DNA of 64,000 bases from the NCBI GenBank assembly GCA_963724975.1, contig CAVRXB010000001.1, forward strand, positions 124,001 to 188,000, in the 5' to 3' direction. The notes beneath the pieces were generated by a model. It was not told the origin of the DNA, searched no databases, and saw only the letters and a program-made list of their open reading frames with translations. The position numbers and the translations under genes are program-made. This document shows, piece by piece, positions 15,668 to 25,400 of this stretch. The stretch comes from CAIWHR01 sp963724975. GTDB taxonomy: Bacteria > Pseudomonadota > Gammaproteobacteria > Burkholderiales > Casimicrobiaceae. The stretch's first letter is position 1; each line of letters starts with the position of its first letter.

Positions 15668-17006
15668 CGGCCGCCTGCGGTGTTGCCTCCTCGGCGGCGG
15701 GCTCCACGCGCTGCACGCGCGCCGCCGGCAGGATCACCGTGAACGTGCTGCCCCTGCCCGGCTCGCTTTCGATCGCAAGCTCGGCCTGGTGCCGCAACAG
15801 GACGTGGTTGACGATCGCAAGGCCCAGCCCGGTCCCGCCCGTTTCGCGCGAGCGGCTGCGATCGACGCGGTAGAAGCGTTCCGTCAGCCGCGGCAGATGC
15901 TCGGCGGCAATTCCGACGCCGGTGTCGGCGACGGCGAAGGTTCCGCGGCCCTCTGAATCGATCTGCCACGACAGAGTGATCGTGCCACCCTCGGGCGTAT
16001 AGCGGACCGCATTCGAGACGAGATTGCCGAATGCGCTCGCGAGCTCCTCGCGCGCGCCGGCCAGCATGGCCACCGAGTCGGCCGACGAAACAGCGACAAT
16101 CGTGTGACGACCCGCCGATAGCGCCCGCGCCTGGGCGCAGATCTCGCCCAGCAATGGCGCGACCGCGAATGTCGCGTCGACCGGCGGATTCTGCTCGCTT
16201 TCGAGCGCGGACAGCGTGAGCAGATCGTCGACGAGCCGCTGCATGTTGCGCGATTGCTCCTGCATGAGTCCGAGATAGCGCTGCCGCTGGCGCACATCGA
16301 GATCCATGTCCTGCATCGTCTCGATGAATCCGGCGATGACGGTGAGCGGCGTCTTGAGCTCATGCGAGACGTTGGCGATGAATTGGCGGCGCATGCGCGC
16401 GGTCGCTTCGATTCCTGTTATGTCGCGTGACAGCAGAAGCTTCTCGTCGTCCCCATAGGGAACGACCTGGATCGACAGCGTCACTCCGGGCTCGCGTTGC
16501 GACGGCACGATGACGGGCTCGGAGAAATCGCCGGCCTCGAGGTAGCGAATCACTTCAGGCTGGCGGACGAGGTTCGCAAACGCCCGGCCCAGGTCGCGCT
16601 GGGGTTCGAGCCCCAAGTGTGCGCGCGCGCGCGCGTTTGCGAAGCGGATGCGATTGGCGTCATCCAGCACCACGATCGCCTCGGGGATCGCCTCCGCAGC
16701 CGCGGCAAAGCGTTCGAGACGCTGCGCGAGACCACGCTGCGCGGCGACCCGGGCACGCGCGCGCCGATAAAGCGCCGTGAACGCCCGCTGCCAGTTTCCT
16801 CTCCCTTCGGGTACCGCCGCGTCGACCGGGCCTTCGGCCCAACGGACGAGAAGCTCGAGTTGCCACAGGTGAAAACCGACGAGCACCGCGGCGCCGGCAG
16901 CGAGCGTCACCAGCGCCCAGGTAGTCCCGAAAGCGAACCACGCGACGAGCGTTGCGAGCGCTACTCCCACCGGGGCCATCAGCGCGGCGAAAATCGTGCG
17001 TGTCAT
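15654..17006 (-). CDS. phoR: Phosphate regulon sensor histidine kinase PhoR
   Basis: Membrane sensor kinase of the phosphate response, 450 residues. Two hydrophobic segments near the N-terminus (about 7-27 and 30-45) anchor it. A PAS-like domain lies near 100-195. The H box is FIANVSHELKTPLTV, with the phospho-accepting His near 215. The ATPase part has NLVSNAVRYTPEGG, DTGVGIA and GGTGLGLAIV. It lacks a large periplasmic domain, as PhoR proteins do, which receive the signal through PhoU and Pst. The start may instead be a TTG three codons upstream. It is the last gene of the pst-pho unit. Confidence 0.95.
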   Translation of the reverse strand: MTRTIFAALMAPVGVALATLVAWFAFGTTWALVTLAAGAAVLVGFHLWQLELLVRWAEGPVDAAVPEGRGNWQRAFTALYRRARARVAAQRGLAQRLERFAAAAEAIPEAIVVLDDANRIRFANARARAHLGLEPQRDLGRAFANLVRQPEVIRYLEAGDFSEPVIVPSQREPGVTLSIQVVPYGDDEKLLLSRDITGIEATARMRRQFIANVSHELKTPLTVIAGFIETMQDMDLDVRQRQRYLGLMQEQSRNMQRLVDDLLTLSALESEQNPPVDATFAVAPLLGEICAQARALSAGRHTIVAVSSADSVAMLAGAREELASAFGNLVSNAVRYTPEGGTITLSWQIDSEGRGTFAVADTGVGIAAEHLPRLTERFYRVDRSRSRETGGTGLGLAIVNHVLLRHQAELAIESEPGRGSTFTVILPAARVQRVEPAAEEATPQAAVTST

Positions 17007-17045
17007 GCGCCGCAATCTATCACGGCAGAGGACATGAAACGGTGC

Positions 17046-17735
17046 TCAGCGCGGTGCGGCGAGGCGATAGCCGGTGCCGCGTACCGTCTCGATCATCCCC
17101 TCGCAGCCGTGCGGCTCCAGCGCGAGACGAAGCCGCCGGATGTGGACATCGACCGTGCGCTCCTCGATGTACACCTGATCGCCCCAGACCTGATCCAGGA
17201 GTTGCGCGCGCGTGTGGACGCGTTCGGGTCGCGCGAGGAAGAAGCGAAGCAGACGAAATTCCGTGGGCCCGAGGTCGACATTATTGCCCGCGATCGTTGC
17301 GCGGTGGGTGGCAGGATCGAGCCGCACGGGGCCGACCTCGAGCATTTCCTGTGCAGCTTCGGGTGCGCGCCTCCGCAGCACTGCTTTCACCCGCGCCTTA
17401 AGCTCGCGCGGGCTGAACGGCTTCGTCACGTAGTCGTCGACCCACGACTCGAGGCCGGCGACCTTGTCGGCTTCGTCGGTACGCGCGGTCACCATGATGA
17501 CCGGCAGCTCGCGCGTGCGGGGGTCCCCGCGGAGCTGCTTCGCGAAAGCGAGCCCGGAAAGGCCCGGCAACATCCAATCGAGCAGCATGAGGTCCGGCAA
17601 CGATTCCTTCAGCATCCGTTGCGCCGACTCGGCATCAGGCGCCGCGTGCACTTCGTATCCGGCATCGGCAAGGTTCACCCGCAGAAGCTCGAGGATCGCG
17701 GGCTCGTCCTCGACAACCATGATCGTCGGGTTCAT
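17046..17735 (-). CDS. phoB: Phosphate regulon response regulator PhoB
   Basis: OmpR-family DNA-binding regulator of 229 residues. The receiver domain has the acidic pocket Glu9-Asp10, phospho-acceptor Asp53 in LLDWMLPG, Thr83 and Lys105 in YVTKPFSP. The C-terminal winged helix has LGPTEFRLLRFF, VYIEERTVDVHIRRLR and ETVRGTGYRL. It sits between phoU and phoR. Two Pho boxes before pstS are its likely targets. Confidence 0.97.
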   Translation of the reverse strand: MNPTIMVVEDEPAILELLRVNLADAGYEVHAAPDAESAQRMLKESLPDLMLLDWMLPGLSGLAFAKQLRGDPRTRELPVIMVTARTDEADKVAGLESWVDDYVTKPFSPRELKARVKAVLRRRAPEAAQEMLEVGPVRLDPATHRATIAGNNVDLGPTEFRLLRFFLARPERVHTRAQLLDQVWGDQVYIEERTVDVHIRRLRLALEPHGCEGMIETVRGTGYRLAAPR

Positions 17736-17758
17736 GGATTACCTTCGGCCCGTCAGGC

Positions 17759-18466
17759 TCATGGCTCGTGCAGCTCCGCGCGGATCTGATCGGCGGATGC
17801 GTGCCGTACGTCGACCCCTCGCACCGCCTGCACGACCGCCTCGGCGATGTTCTTCGCATGGTCGCCGATCCGTTCGATCGATTTGGCGATAAAGAGAATC
17901 TCGAGCGCGGCGCTGATCGTGCGCGGGTCCTCCATCATGTAGCTGATCAGCTGGCGCATGATGGCGTGAAACGACGCGTCGACCGGCTCGTCGTCGCCAA
18001 TTACCTTTGCCGCAGCTTCGGTATCGAGGCGCGCGAACGCATCGAGCGCAGCCTGTAGCATGCCGCGCACGGTCTCGAGCGCCCGCGTCACGTCGTAATT
18101 GCGAAGCTGCGCGAGCCGGCCGCTGCTCCCCGCCTGCTCAGCCTTGAACACGACTTTCTTCGCCTCGTCGCCGATTCGCTCCAGGTCGTTGACCACTTTG
18201 GTGACGGTCATGATCATCCGCAGATCGATCGCCGCCGGCTGGCGCTTCGCGATGATCTGCGTGCACTGCTGGTCGATCTCCATCTGCATCCGGTTGACAG
18301 CCTGCTCGTCGGCTCCGACGGCGTCGATCAGGTCTTCCGTCTCCTCGTCGGCGAGGGCGGCAAGTGCGCGCGTCAACTGCTTCTCGACGAGGCCCCCCAT
18401 GGCGAGGACACCCCCGCGGATCAGCTCCATCTCGGCATCGAACTGCTTGTGTGTGTGTTCGGTCAT
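17759..18466 (-). CDS. phoU: Phosphate transport system regulatory protein PhoU
   Basis: It has 235 residues and is all-helical, with two copies of the PhoU three-helix repeat. The first contains the metal-binding type motif VNDLERIGDEAKK (near residue 95), the second IERIGDHAKNIAEAV (near residue 200). PhoU links the PstSCAB transporter to PhoR and keeps the regulon off when phosphate is plentiful. It follows pstB by 17 bases. Confidence 0.97.
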   Translation of the reverse strand: MTEHTHKQFDAEMELIRGGVLAMGGLVEKQLTRALAALADEETEDLIDAVGADEQAVNRMQMEIDQQCTQIIAKRQPAAIDLRMIMTVTKVVNDLERIGDEAKKVVFKAEQAGSSGRLAQLRNYDVTRALETVRGMLQAALDAFARLDTEAAAKVIGDDEPVDASFHAIMRQLISYMMEDPRTISAALEILFIAKSIERIGDHAKNIAEAVVQAVRGVDVRHASADQIRAELHEP

Positions 18467-18483
18467 ATGGTTTCGTCCCTACG

Positions 18484-19296
18484 TTAACCGAACCTTCCGG
18501 TGATGTAGTCCTCGGTCTCCTTGCGCCGCGGCTTGAGGAAGAGCTCGTCGGTCTTGCCGAATTCGATCAGCTCGCCCAGGTACATGTAGGCGGTGAAATC
18601 CGAGATGCGGGCCGCCTGTTGCATATTATGGGTCACGATCACAATCGTGTAGTCTTCCTTCAGCTCGGTGATCAATTCCTCGATCTTCGCAGTCGAGATC
18701 GGGTCGAGCGCGGAAGTAGGCTCGTCGAGAAGCAGGACTTCGGGCTTTACCGCAACGGCGCGCGCGATGCATAACCGCTGCTGCTGGCCGCCGGAAAGCG
18801 CCATTCCGCTCTGTTTCAGCTTGTCCTTCGCCTCGTCCCACATCGCGGCCTTGGTGAGCGCCCATTCGACACGCTCGTCCATCTCGCGCGCCGATAGGTC
18901 CTCGTACAGCCGCACGCCGAACGCGATGTTGTCGTGGATCGACATCGGGAACGGCGTCGGCTTCTGGAAGACCATCCCGACTTTCGCGCGCAGCGTGTTG
19001 ATGTCGACCCCCGGCGCGAGAATGTTTTCGCCGTCGAGAAAGATGTCGCCGGTCGCGCGATGGCCCGGGTAGAGCGAATACATCCGGTTCAGCGTGCGCA
19101 GCAAGGTCGACTTGCCGCAGCCCGACGGACCGATGAACGCCGTTACGTGGCGCGGGGCGATGTCGAGGTTGATGCTCTTCAAGCCTTGAAAGCGGCCGTA
19201 GAAGAAATCGAGATGGCGGATCGATATCTTCGGTTCGCTCGGCGCGATGGCAGGAGCGGCGTCGGCCGGTGGGACATGCGCGAAGGCGGTGTCCAT
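18484..19296 (-). CDS. pstB: Phosphate ABC transporter ATP-binding protein PstB
   Basis: It has 270 residues. Walker A is GPSGCGKST, the Q-loop region is GMVFQKPTPFPMS, the ABC signature is LSGGQQQRL and Walker B is VLLLDEPTSALDP, followed by the switch His in IVTHNM. NRMYSLYPG and the KTDELFLKPRRKETEDYITGRFG tail are typical of PstB, not of other ABC ATPases. It drives phosphate import through PstC and PstA and takes part in PhoR signalling. Confidence 0.97.
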   Translation of the reverse strand: MDTAFAHVPPADAAPAIAPSEPKISIRHLDFFYGRFQGLKSINLDIAPRHVTAFIGPSGCGKSTLLRTLNRMYSLYPGHRATGDIFLDGENILAPGVDINTLRAKVGMVFQKPTPFPMSIHDNIAFGVRLYEDLSAREMDERVEWALTKAAMWDEAKDKLKQSGMALSGGQQQRLCIARAVAVKPEVLLLDEPTSALDPISTAKIEELITELKEDYTIVIVTHNMQQAARISDFTAYMYLGELIEFGKTDELFLKPRRKETEDYITGRFG

Positions 19297-19321
19297 TGGA
19301 GGGTTAGGTCGAAGAGTTCGT

Positions 19322-20179
19322 TCAGCGCACCGTGGATTGACGGAACACCGTTCGGGCGAGGATGTTGATGACGAGAACCGTCAGCGTGATCAGGAACGCG
19401 CCACCCCACGCGAGATCCTTCCAGTCGTCGTACGGGCTCAGCGCGAACTGGAAGATGACGACCGGCAGGTTGGCCATCGGCGCGTTCATATCGAGGCTGC
19501 CGAACTGGTTGTTTAGCGCGGTGAAGAGCAGAGGCGCGGTCTCGCCGGACATCCGGGCAACGGCGAGCAGGATTCCCGTAATGACGCCACCGCGCACCGC
19601 ACGCAGCGTGACCGAGAGGATGACTTTGTACCTCGGCGCGCCGAGCGCGACCGCCGCCTCGCGCAGGCTGGCCGGCACAAGCTGGAGCATGTTCTCGGTG
19701 GTGCGCACGACGACGGGAATTGCGATCAGCCCGAGGGCCGCCGAGCCCGCCCAGCCAGAGAAATGCCCGACGTTCATCACGTACACCGTATAGACAAAAA
19801 GACCCAGCACGATGGAAGGCGCGGACAGCAGGATGTCGTTGATGAATCTGGTTAGACGCGCGACCCAGCCGTCGCGGCCGTATTCGGCGAGGTAGATGCC
19901 CGCGAGGATGCCGATCGGCGTGGCAACGAGTGTCGCAACACCCACGATGAGTGCGCTGCCGACGATCGCGTTGGCGAGTCCTCCCGCCGACCCCGGCGGG
20001 GGTGTCGTCGTCAGGAACAGCGATGGCGAGATCGCCCCGACGCCCTTGGCGAAAAGCACGACGAGAATCCAGATCAGGAACGTCATGCCGAACGTCATCG
20101 CGGCCAGCGACATGAAAAGATTGAACCGGTTGACCCGAAGCCGCCGGCGATAGATGAGCGAGGTCACGCGCGGCGTCAT
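19322..20179 (-). CDS. pstA: Phosphate ABC transporter permease PstA
   Basis: Inner-membrane permease of 285 residues with about six membrane helices. The EAA loop, which contacts PstB, reads EAAVALGAPRYKVILSVTLR. It starts two bases after the pstC stop and is followed by pstB, in the normal pst order. Confidence 0.96.
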   Translation of the reverse strand: MTPRVTSLIYRRRLRVNRFNLFMSLAAMTFGMTFLIWILVVLFAKGVGAISPSLFLTTTPPPGSAGGLANAIVGSALIVGVATLVATPIGILAGIYLAEYGRDGWVARLTRFINDILLSAPSIVLGLFVYTVYVMNVGHFSGWAGSAALGLIAIPVVVRTTENMLQLVPASLREAAVALGAPRYKVILSVTLRAVRGGVITGILLAVARMSGETAPLLFTALNNQFGSLDMNAPMANLPVVIFQFALSPYDDWKDLAWGGAFLITLTVLVINILARTVFRQSTVR

Positions 20180-20181
20180 GA

Positions 20182-21213
20182 TCAGGTCGACCGGCCCTCA
20201 CCGCGCGCGAGCTGCGCAATGAGAAGTCGCGAGCAGGCGAGCACGATGAACGTCAGCACGAACAGGACGAGCCCGAGCGATATGAGCGAGGCGCGATGGA
20301 CCGGGTCAGCCGCTTCGTTGAACTCGTTGGCAAGCGCGGAAGCGATCGAGTTGCCCGGATTGAAGAGCGCCGCGCTGATCCGATACGCATTGCCTATGAC
20401 GAACGTCACCGCCATCGTCTCGCCGAGCGCTCGCCCAAGCCCAAGCATGATGCCGCCGATCACTCCGACCTTCGTGTACGGCAGCACGACGTTCCAGACG
20501 ACTTCCCACGTGGTCGCGCCGAGACCGTAGGCCGACTCCTTCAAAACCGGCGGAACGACATCGAAGACGTCGCGCATCACCGAGGCGATGAAGGGAATGA
20601 TCATCACCGAGAGGATGAAGCCGGCGGTGAAGATGCCGATTCCGTTTGGCGCGCCTTGAAACAGCGCTCCGACAAGCGGAATGCGGCCGACGGTGTCAGT
20701 CAGCAGCGGCTGCACGTAGTCGCCGAACAGCGGCGCGAAAATGAAAAGACCCCAGATGCCATAGATGATCGAAGGAATTGCCGCCAGCAGCTCGATCGCG
20801 GTGCCGAGCGGCCGCTTCAGGATCACCGGGCACATTTCGGTGAGAAAAAGCGCGATGCCGAAGCTCACGGGCACGCCGATCAACAGCGCGATTGCGGACG
20901 TGACGAGCGTTCCGTAGATCGGCGCGAGCCCGCCGAAGATGCCCTTGACCGGATTCCAAACGTTGGCAAAGAAAAACCCAATGCCGAACTTGTCGAGCGC
21001 GGGCGCCGCGGCGATACCGAGCGCTACCAGTATCCCGGCGAGCAGGCCCAACACCAGCAGCGCGAAGACGAGCGTCGCATGCTCGAACACCCAATCGCGC
21101 CATGCTCCCTTTGCGCGGGACGAATCGGGTGGTGCAGACGGCCGCCGAGCGCGCGGCAGCGCTTCGGCGGTCATCGAGGAGCGCAATGTGACGGCTGCCG
21201 CATCGGTCGGCAT
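20182..21213 (-). CDS. pstC: Phosphate ABC transporter permease PstC
   Basis: Partner permease of 343 residues, with a short cytoplasmic N-terminus and about six membrane helices starting near residue 50. GIWGLFIFAPLFGDYVQP and the EAA loop ESAYGLGATTWEVVWNVVLP are typical of PstC. An internal ATG 13 codons in is an alternative start. It follows pstS by about 50-70 bases. Confidence 0.95.
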   Translation of the reverse strand: MPTDAAAVTLRSSMTAEALPRARRPSAPPDSSRAKGAWRDWVFEHATLVFALLVLGLLAGILVALGIAAAPALDKFGIGFFFANVWNPVKGIFGGLAPIYGTLVTSAIALLIGVPVSFGIALFLTEMCPVILKRPLGTAIELLAAIPSIIYGIWGLFIFAPLFGDYVQPLLTDTVGRIPLVGALFQGAPNGIGIFTAGFILSVMIIPFIASVMRDVFDVVPPVLKESAYGLGATTWEVVWNVVLPYTKVGVIGGIMLGLGRALGETMAVTFVIGNAYRISAALFNPGNSIASALANEFNEAADPVHRASLISLGLVLFVLTFIVLACSRLLIAQLARGEGRST

Positions 21214-21279
21214 GATAACCCCTCAATCGATGGAAGCCGTTTGTATGCTGACAGGAGCGGTCAATTGCCCCAGACCGAC

Positions 21280-22308
21280 TTACCGCCACCGTCCTTGATC
21301 TGCGTCTTCCAGGAACCCTCGATCTGCGCGATCAGTGGCGGCGGGCAACGGCACGTAATCGAGGTCCTCCGCCATCTTCTGCCCGTTCTTGAACGACCAG
21401 TCGAAGAACTTGAGAACTTCGGCAGCATTTTGCGGCTTGCCCTGCTCAGTGTGCATCAGGATGAAGCTCGTCGCGGCGATCGGCCAGGACGTCTTGCCCG
21501 GCGAGTCGGTGATGATCTGGTAGTAGCCGGGCGCGTTCTTCCAGTCAGCGTAGGCGGCAGCCGCCTGGAACGTGTCGTTGTCGGGCTTCGGATATTGGCC
21601 TTCCTTGTTCTGGACGAGGGCATGGGTCATGTTGTTCTTCTTGGCGTACGCGTATTCGACGTAACCGATCGATCCCTTGATCCGCTGAACGTACGCGGCG
21701 ACGCCTTCGTTGCCTTTGCCCCCTACCCCTTCGGGCCATGCCACGGCGGTGCTCGAGCCGACCTTAGTCTTCCAGTCCGGGCTCACCTTTGACAGGTAGT
21801 CGGTGAAGTTGAACGTCGTTCCCGAACCGTCCGAGCGGCGGACCACCGTGATCAGTTCGTCGGGAAGCTTGACGCCGGGGTTCAGGTCGGCGATGGGCTT
21901 TTCGTTCCACTTCTTGATCTTGCCGAGGTAGATGTCGGCCAGAACGGAACCGGTAAACCGGATCCCTCCCGGTGTGATCCCTTCCAGGTTCACGATGGGC
22001 ACGATGCCGCCGATGATCGCCGGGAATTGCATCAGGCCGGCGGCCTGCAGATCCTCGGGCTTCAATGGCATATCGGAGGCACCGAAATCGACGGTCTTCG
22101 CCTTGATCTGGGCGATGCCGCCGCCCGAGCCGATCGACTGATAGTTCATGCCGACGCCTGTCTTGGCCTTGTAGGCTTCGGCCCATTTAGCGTAGATAGG
22201 AAACGGAAATGTCGCGCCGGCACCGGTGATGTCGACCGCAAACGCCGATGAAAGGCCGCACGCGATGGCCGCGGCGGCGAGGACGCCCTGCAGAAATTGT
22301 TTGCGCAT
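21280..22308 (-). CDS. pstS: Phosphate-binding protein PstS, apparent 1-base frameshift at the C-terminus
   Basis: Periplasmic phosphate receptor. The ATG at 22308 gives a signal peptide, MRKQFLQGVLAAAAIACGLS with cleavage after AFA, followed by the mature start VDITGAGATFPFP. The phosphate-binding residues lie in GAGATFPF, SGTTFNFTDYL and similar loops. As sequenced, the end reads DYVPLPAATDRADRG and stops at 21280. Removing one G from the GGG at 21343-21345 restores the family ending, PLPPPLIAQIEGSWKTQIKDG then GGKSVWGN, with a stop at 21261-21263 and a length of 348 residues. This is either a sequence error or a replacement of about the last 28 residues. Confidence 0.93.
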   Translation of the reverse strand: MRKQFLQGVLAAAAIACGLSSAFAVDITGAGATFPFPIYAKWAEAYKAKTGVGMNYQSIGSGGGIAQIKAKTVDFGASDMPLKPEDLQAAGLMQFPAIIGGIVPIVNLEGITPGGIRFTGSVLADIYLGKIKKWNEKPIADLNPGVKLPDELITVVRRSDGSGTTFNFTDYLSKVSPDWKTKVGSSTAVAWPEGVGGKGNEGVAAYVQRIKGSIGYVEYAYAKKNNMTHALVQNKEGQYPKPDNDTFQAAAAYADWKNAPGYYQIITDSPGKTSWPIAATSFILMHTEQGKPQNAAEVLKFFDWSFKNGQKMAEDLDYVPLPAATDRADRGFLEDADQGRWR

Positions 22309-22355
22309 GTTCGTTGTCCTGTCGAAGGGAACAGGCAAGAGCATGGCGGGCGCAT

Positions 22356-22405
22356 GTTACAGGCACATGACGCGCCGAAGACGCCGCATGACAGTTATGT
22401 GACGG
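22356..22405 (-). promoter_or_regulatory. Two Pho boxes upstream of pstS
   Basis: Read on the minus strand, 22388-22405 is CCGTCAC-ATAA-CTGTCAT, nearly the 7-4-7 PhoB consensus. A second, weaker copy, GCGTCAT-GTGC-CTGTAAC, lies at 22356-22373. Their starts are 32 bases apart, about three helical turns, so PhoB dimers would bind the same face. They lie 48-97 bases before the pstS ATG and only about 20 bases below the stop of the upstream cyclase gene. Confidence 0.8.
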
Positions 22406-22425
22406 CGAACGGGTCGTTGCCGTCG

Positions 22426-25400
22426 TCAGTGCGCGTGCCAGCCGATAGGCCATTTCAACCGCAGGGCATCGGCTTTCAGCCGCTCGAGCTCGCCTCGCGC
22501 GGCGGCTTCCTGCGGATTCGCGCCCAGGGCTGCGAGAGCGCGCCCGCGCGCAATCAGAAAATCGGTATACGGCAATCGCTCGTTGCTCGTGTAGGACTCG
22601 AGCGCCGCTGCATGCGCGCGCGTTCTTTCCCACTCGCCGCGCGAGAGCGTGTCCTCGATGCCGAGGCGGTGATAAGCGATCGGGCTATGCCCGACACCTC
22701 CTTGGTCGATGAGTCGCTGCCCCTCGGAACGATACTGCTCACGCTTGACCGGGTCACTCTCCATGCGCGCTTTGAGCGCAAGGATGAACGGTCCTATGAA
22801 ACGCATGCCGGTCTCGCGCGCGAACAACAGCGCCTGCTCGTTGCGGTCGTGCGCTTCGGCCGTGCGCCCAAAGGAGAGCGACACCTCACCCAGGACCGTC
22901 AGCAAAACGGCCTGATACCGACGAGCGCCAAGACTGGTCGCGAGGACCAACGCCCGCTCCAGCACTGGCTCGCTTTCCTCGTATCGCGCGCCAAAGGCCA
23001 ATAGAAGGCCCTTCGATTCGAGCGAGAACATTTCACCGTGCCGGTCGCCTACCTGACGGGCGAGCTCGTTCGCCACTTCCATGCTCGCGATGCCAGCGTC
23101 GAACTCCGTCAGGTAGATCCGGCAATGCCCGGCCATCGCCAGGTTGGGAATCTTGATTCGCGTAAGTCCATGAGCGTCGCACAACGCCACGCATTCGCTG
23201 AAACGTTTGAACGCCGTGCGCATCCGGGCGACGGCATACGACGCGTCGGCAAGCCCGCTGACTGCGCGCGCCTCCCAGGCGACGTCGCCGATCTGCTTTG
23301 CGCAGACGAGGGCTGTTTCGTGAGCCGCGCGGCACCCTGTGACGTCGCCGCGCGCGAAGAGCACGTTGCCGCGCGTGTGGTGCAATTCAGCAAGCTCGCG
23401 CGTCAGCGCATGCTCTCGCGCGACCGGCTCTGCCTCGGCGAGCGCCGCCAACGCCGCATCGACACTCCCGATCAGCCGATGTCCCGCGCCTATGCCCAGC
23501 AATGCGCGGCACCGTTGCGCCGGATCGCACGCTGCGGCCAGCGCGTTGCCATAAGCGACAATCGCCGGATTGCCTTCTCCCGCTTCACAGCGCAGGCGCC
23601 CGCACAACATATTGAGCGCGTAGACATCGGAAGGCTCGCGGGCTAACGCCGCGCCCCGCTCGGCAAGCGAGAGCGCTCGCTCCGTATGCAGCGCCGCGGA
23701 CTGCGCTTGCGCGGCCGCGAGGTACGCCTGGACCGCTTCCGGCGCCTCGGCACGGTCCAGATGCTCCGCGCTGAGTGCCTGGTCGCGCTCGCCGTACCAC
23801 GCCGCCGCGGCGCGGTGCAGCTCGGTCCGGCGCGCGCGCGTCAGCGACGCATAGACACCGTCGCGGATCAGCGCATGCGCGAACAGCAATTCCTCGCCGT
23901 CCGGCCGCACCAGTGACGCCCCAAGCAGCGCCGCACAATCGTAATCCGGGGCTGCGATCAGATGGCGCAGCGCTGCGAGCGGAAATCGCTGTCCCAGGAT
24001 CGCTGCCGCCCTCAACGCCGCACGCTCGCGCTCGGGTAGCCGGTCGACGCGCGCAAGAACGAGGCTGTGCAGCGATGCCGGAAGCCGGTCGTCGCTCTCT
24101 TCGGCAGCGCGCAACAGCTGCTCTAGAAAGAACGGATTGCCGCCCGCGCGTTCGATGCATTTGCGGGCGAGCGCTGCCGACGTGGCGAAGAGGCCGCCCG
24201 CCAACGTTACAGCATCGGCATCGGAAAGCGGCGCGATGTCGAGGGTCACGAGCGCGCAACCGGCGAGCGACGCGCGGAAGCCGCCGGAGAGCGGATCACC
24301 ATCGGCGCGCGACGTCAGCAGGAGCAGCACGCGGGACCCTCGCGTCGCGCGCGTCAGCGCGGCGACGTAAGTGAGCGTCACGTTGTCCGCCCATTGGAGA
24401 TCCTCGATCGTGATCAATACCGGCGCAGCGCGGGACGCTGCCTCCACGAGCTCGATCAACACGTCGCCGCGCGCACGCTGCCGCGCTGCGCTGTCCATCG
24501 CCTCGTACAGCTCGCGGCCATCCGCGGGCAGCGGCAAGTCGAGCAGATCGGCGAGAAACGGTCGACGATCGGCGCTGACGATCCCTCGTTCGATCACCGT
24601 GTCGACCGCCTGCGCACGGTCCGATGCGCTCGACGGCGACTGGAGTCCGACGAGCGACGCGACGACGTCGCGCACCGGATCGCGGCCCTGCGCCGTGCCG
24701 AAATCGAGCACGAGCCCGGTGTGGCACGCGAAGCGCTCCGCGGTCGCAATGCGGCGCAACTCCGCCACCAGCCGCGACTTTCCGATGCCGGGGTCGCCTC
24801 GCACATGGACTACGGTTCCCGTTCCGCTCGATACGCAGGCACGGATAAGAGCTGTGAGCTGCGCCAGCTCGCCGGTGCGTCCCACGAACGGCGGGACCGT
24901 ACCGGCGTCGCCGCCGGCAACGAGCGCTTTCAGACGCCATGCGGTGACCGGGCGATCGATTCCCTTGATGACGAGCGCTTCCAGCATCGTGCACGTCGCC
25001 TCGCGCGCAATCGCATCGTGAACGACGTCATCCATCACGACTTCGCCGGCGCCCGCGATGCCGACGAGACGCGCCGCGAGATTGACCGACGGTCCAAGCA
25101 CCGTATAGGCGCGATGCTGTTCGCTGCCCACCCCACTCGCGACAACCTCCCCGGCGGCGATCCCGATATGCGTGTCCAGTCTCAAACCCGACAGCGCGCC
25201 GATATCCGGCATCGCGCGTTGAATCGCCTCGGCAGCGCGTACCGCGCGCGCGGGTTCGTCGCCGTGCGCAACGGGCGCCCCGAATACCGCCATCACCGCA
25301 TCGCCGACATGCTTGTCGACGCGGCCGCCAAAGCGTTCGACGATCGCGTCGACCACGCCGAAGAAACGCTCGAGCAGTTGATGGATGTCCTCGGGATCGA

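Noticed and set aside
21261..21345. Programmed ribosomal frameshift in pstS
   Set aside because: There is no slippery heptamer or downstream structure, and several unrelated genes in the window show the same kind of single-base shift, which favours sequence error.
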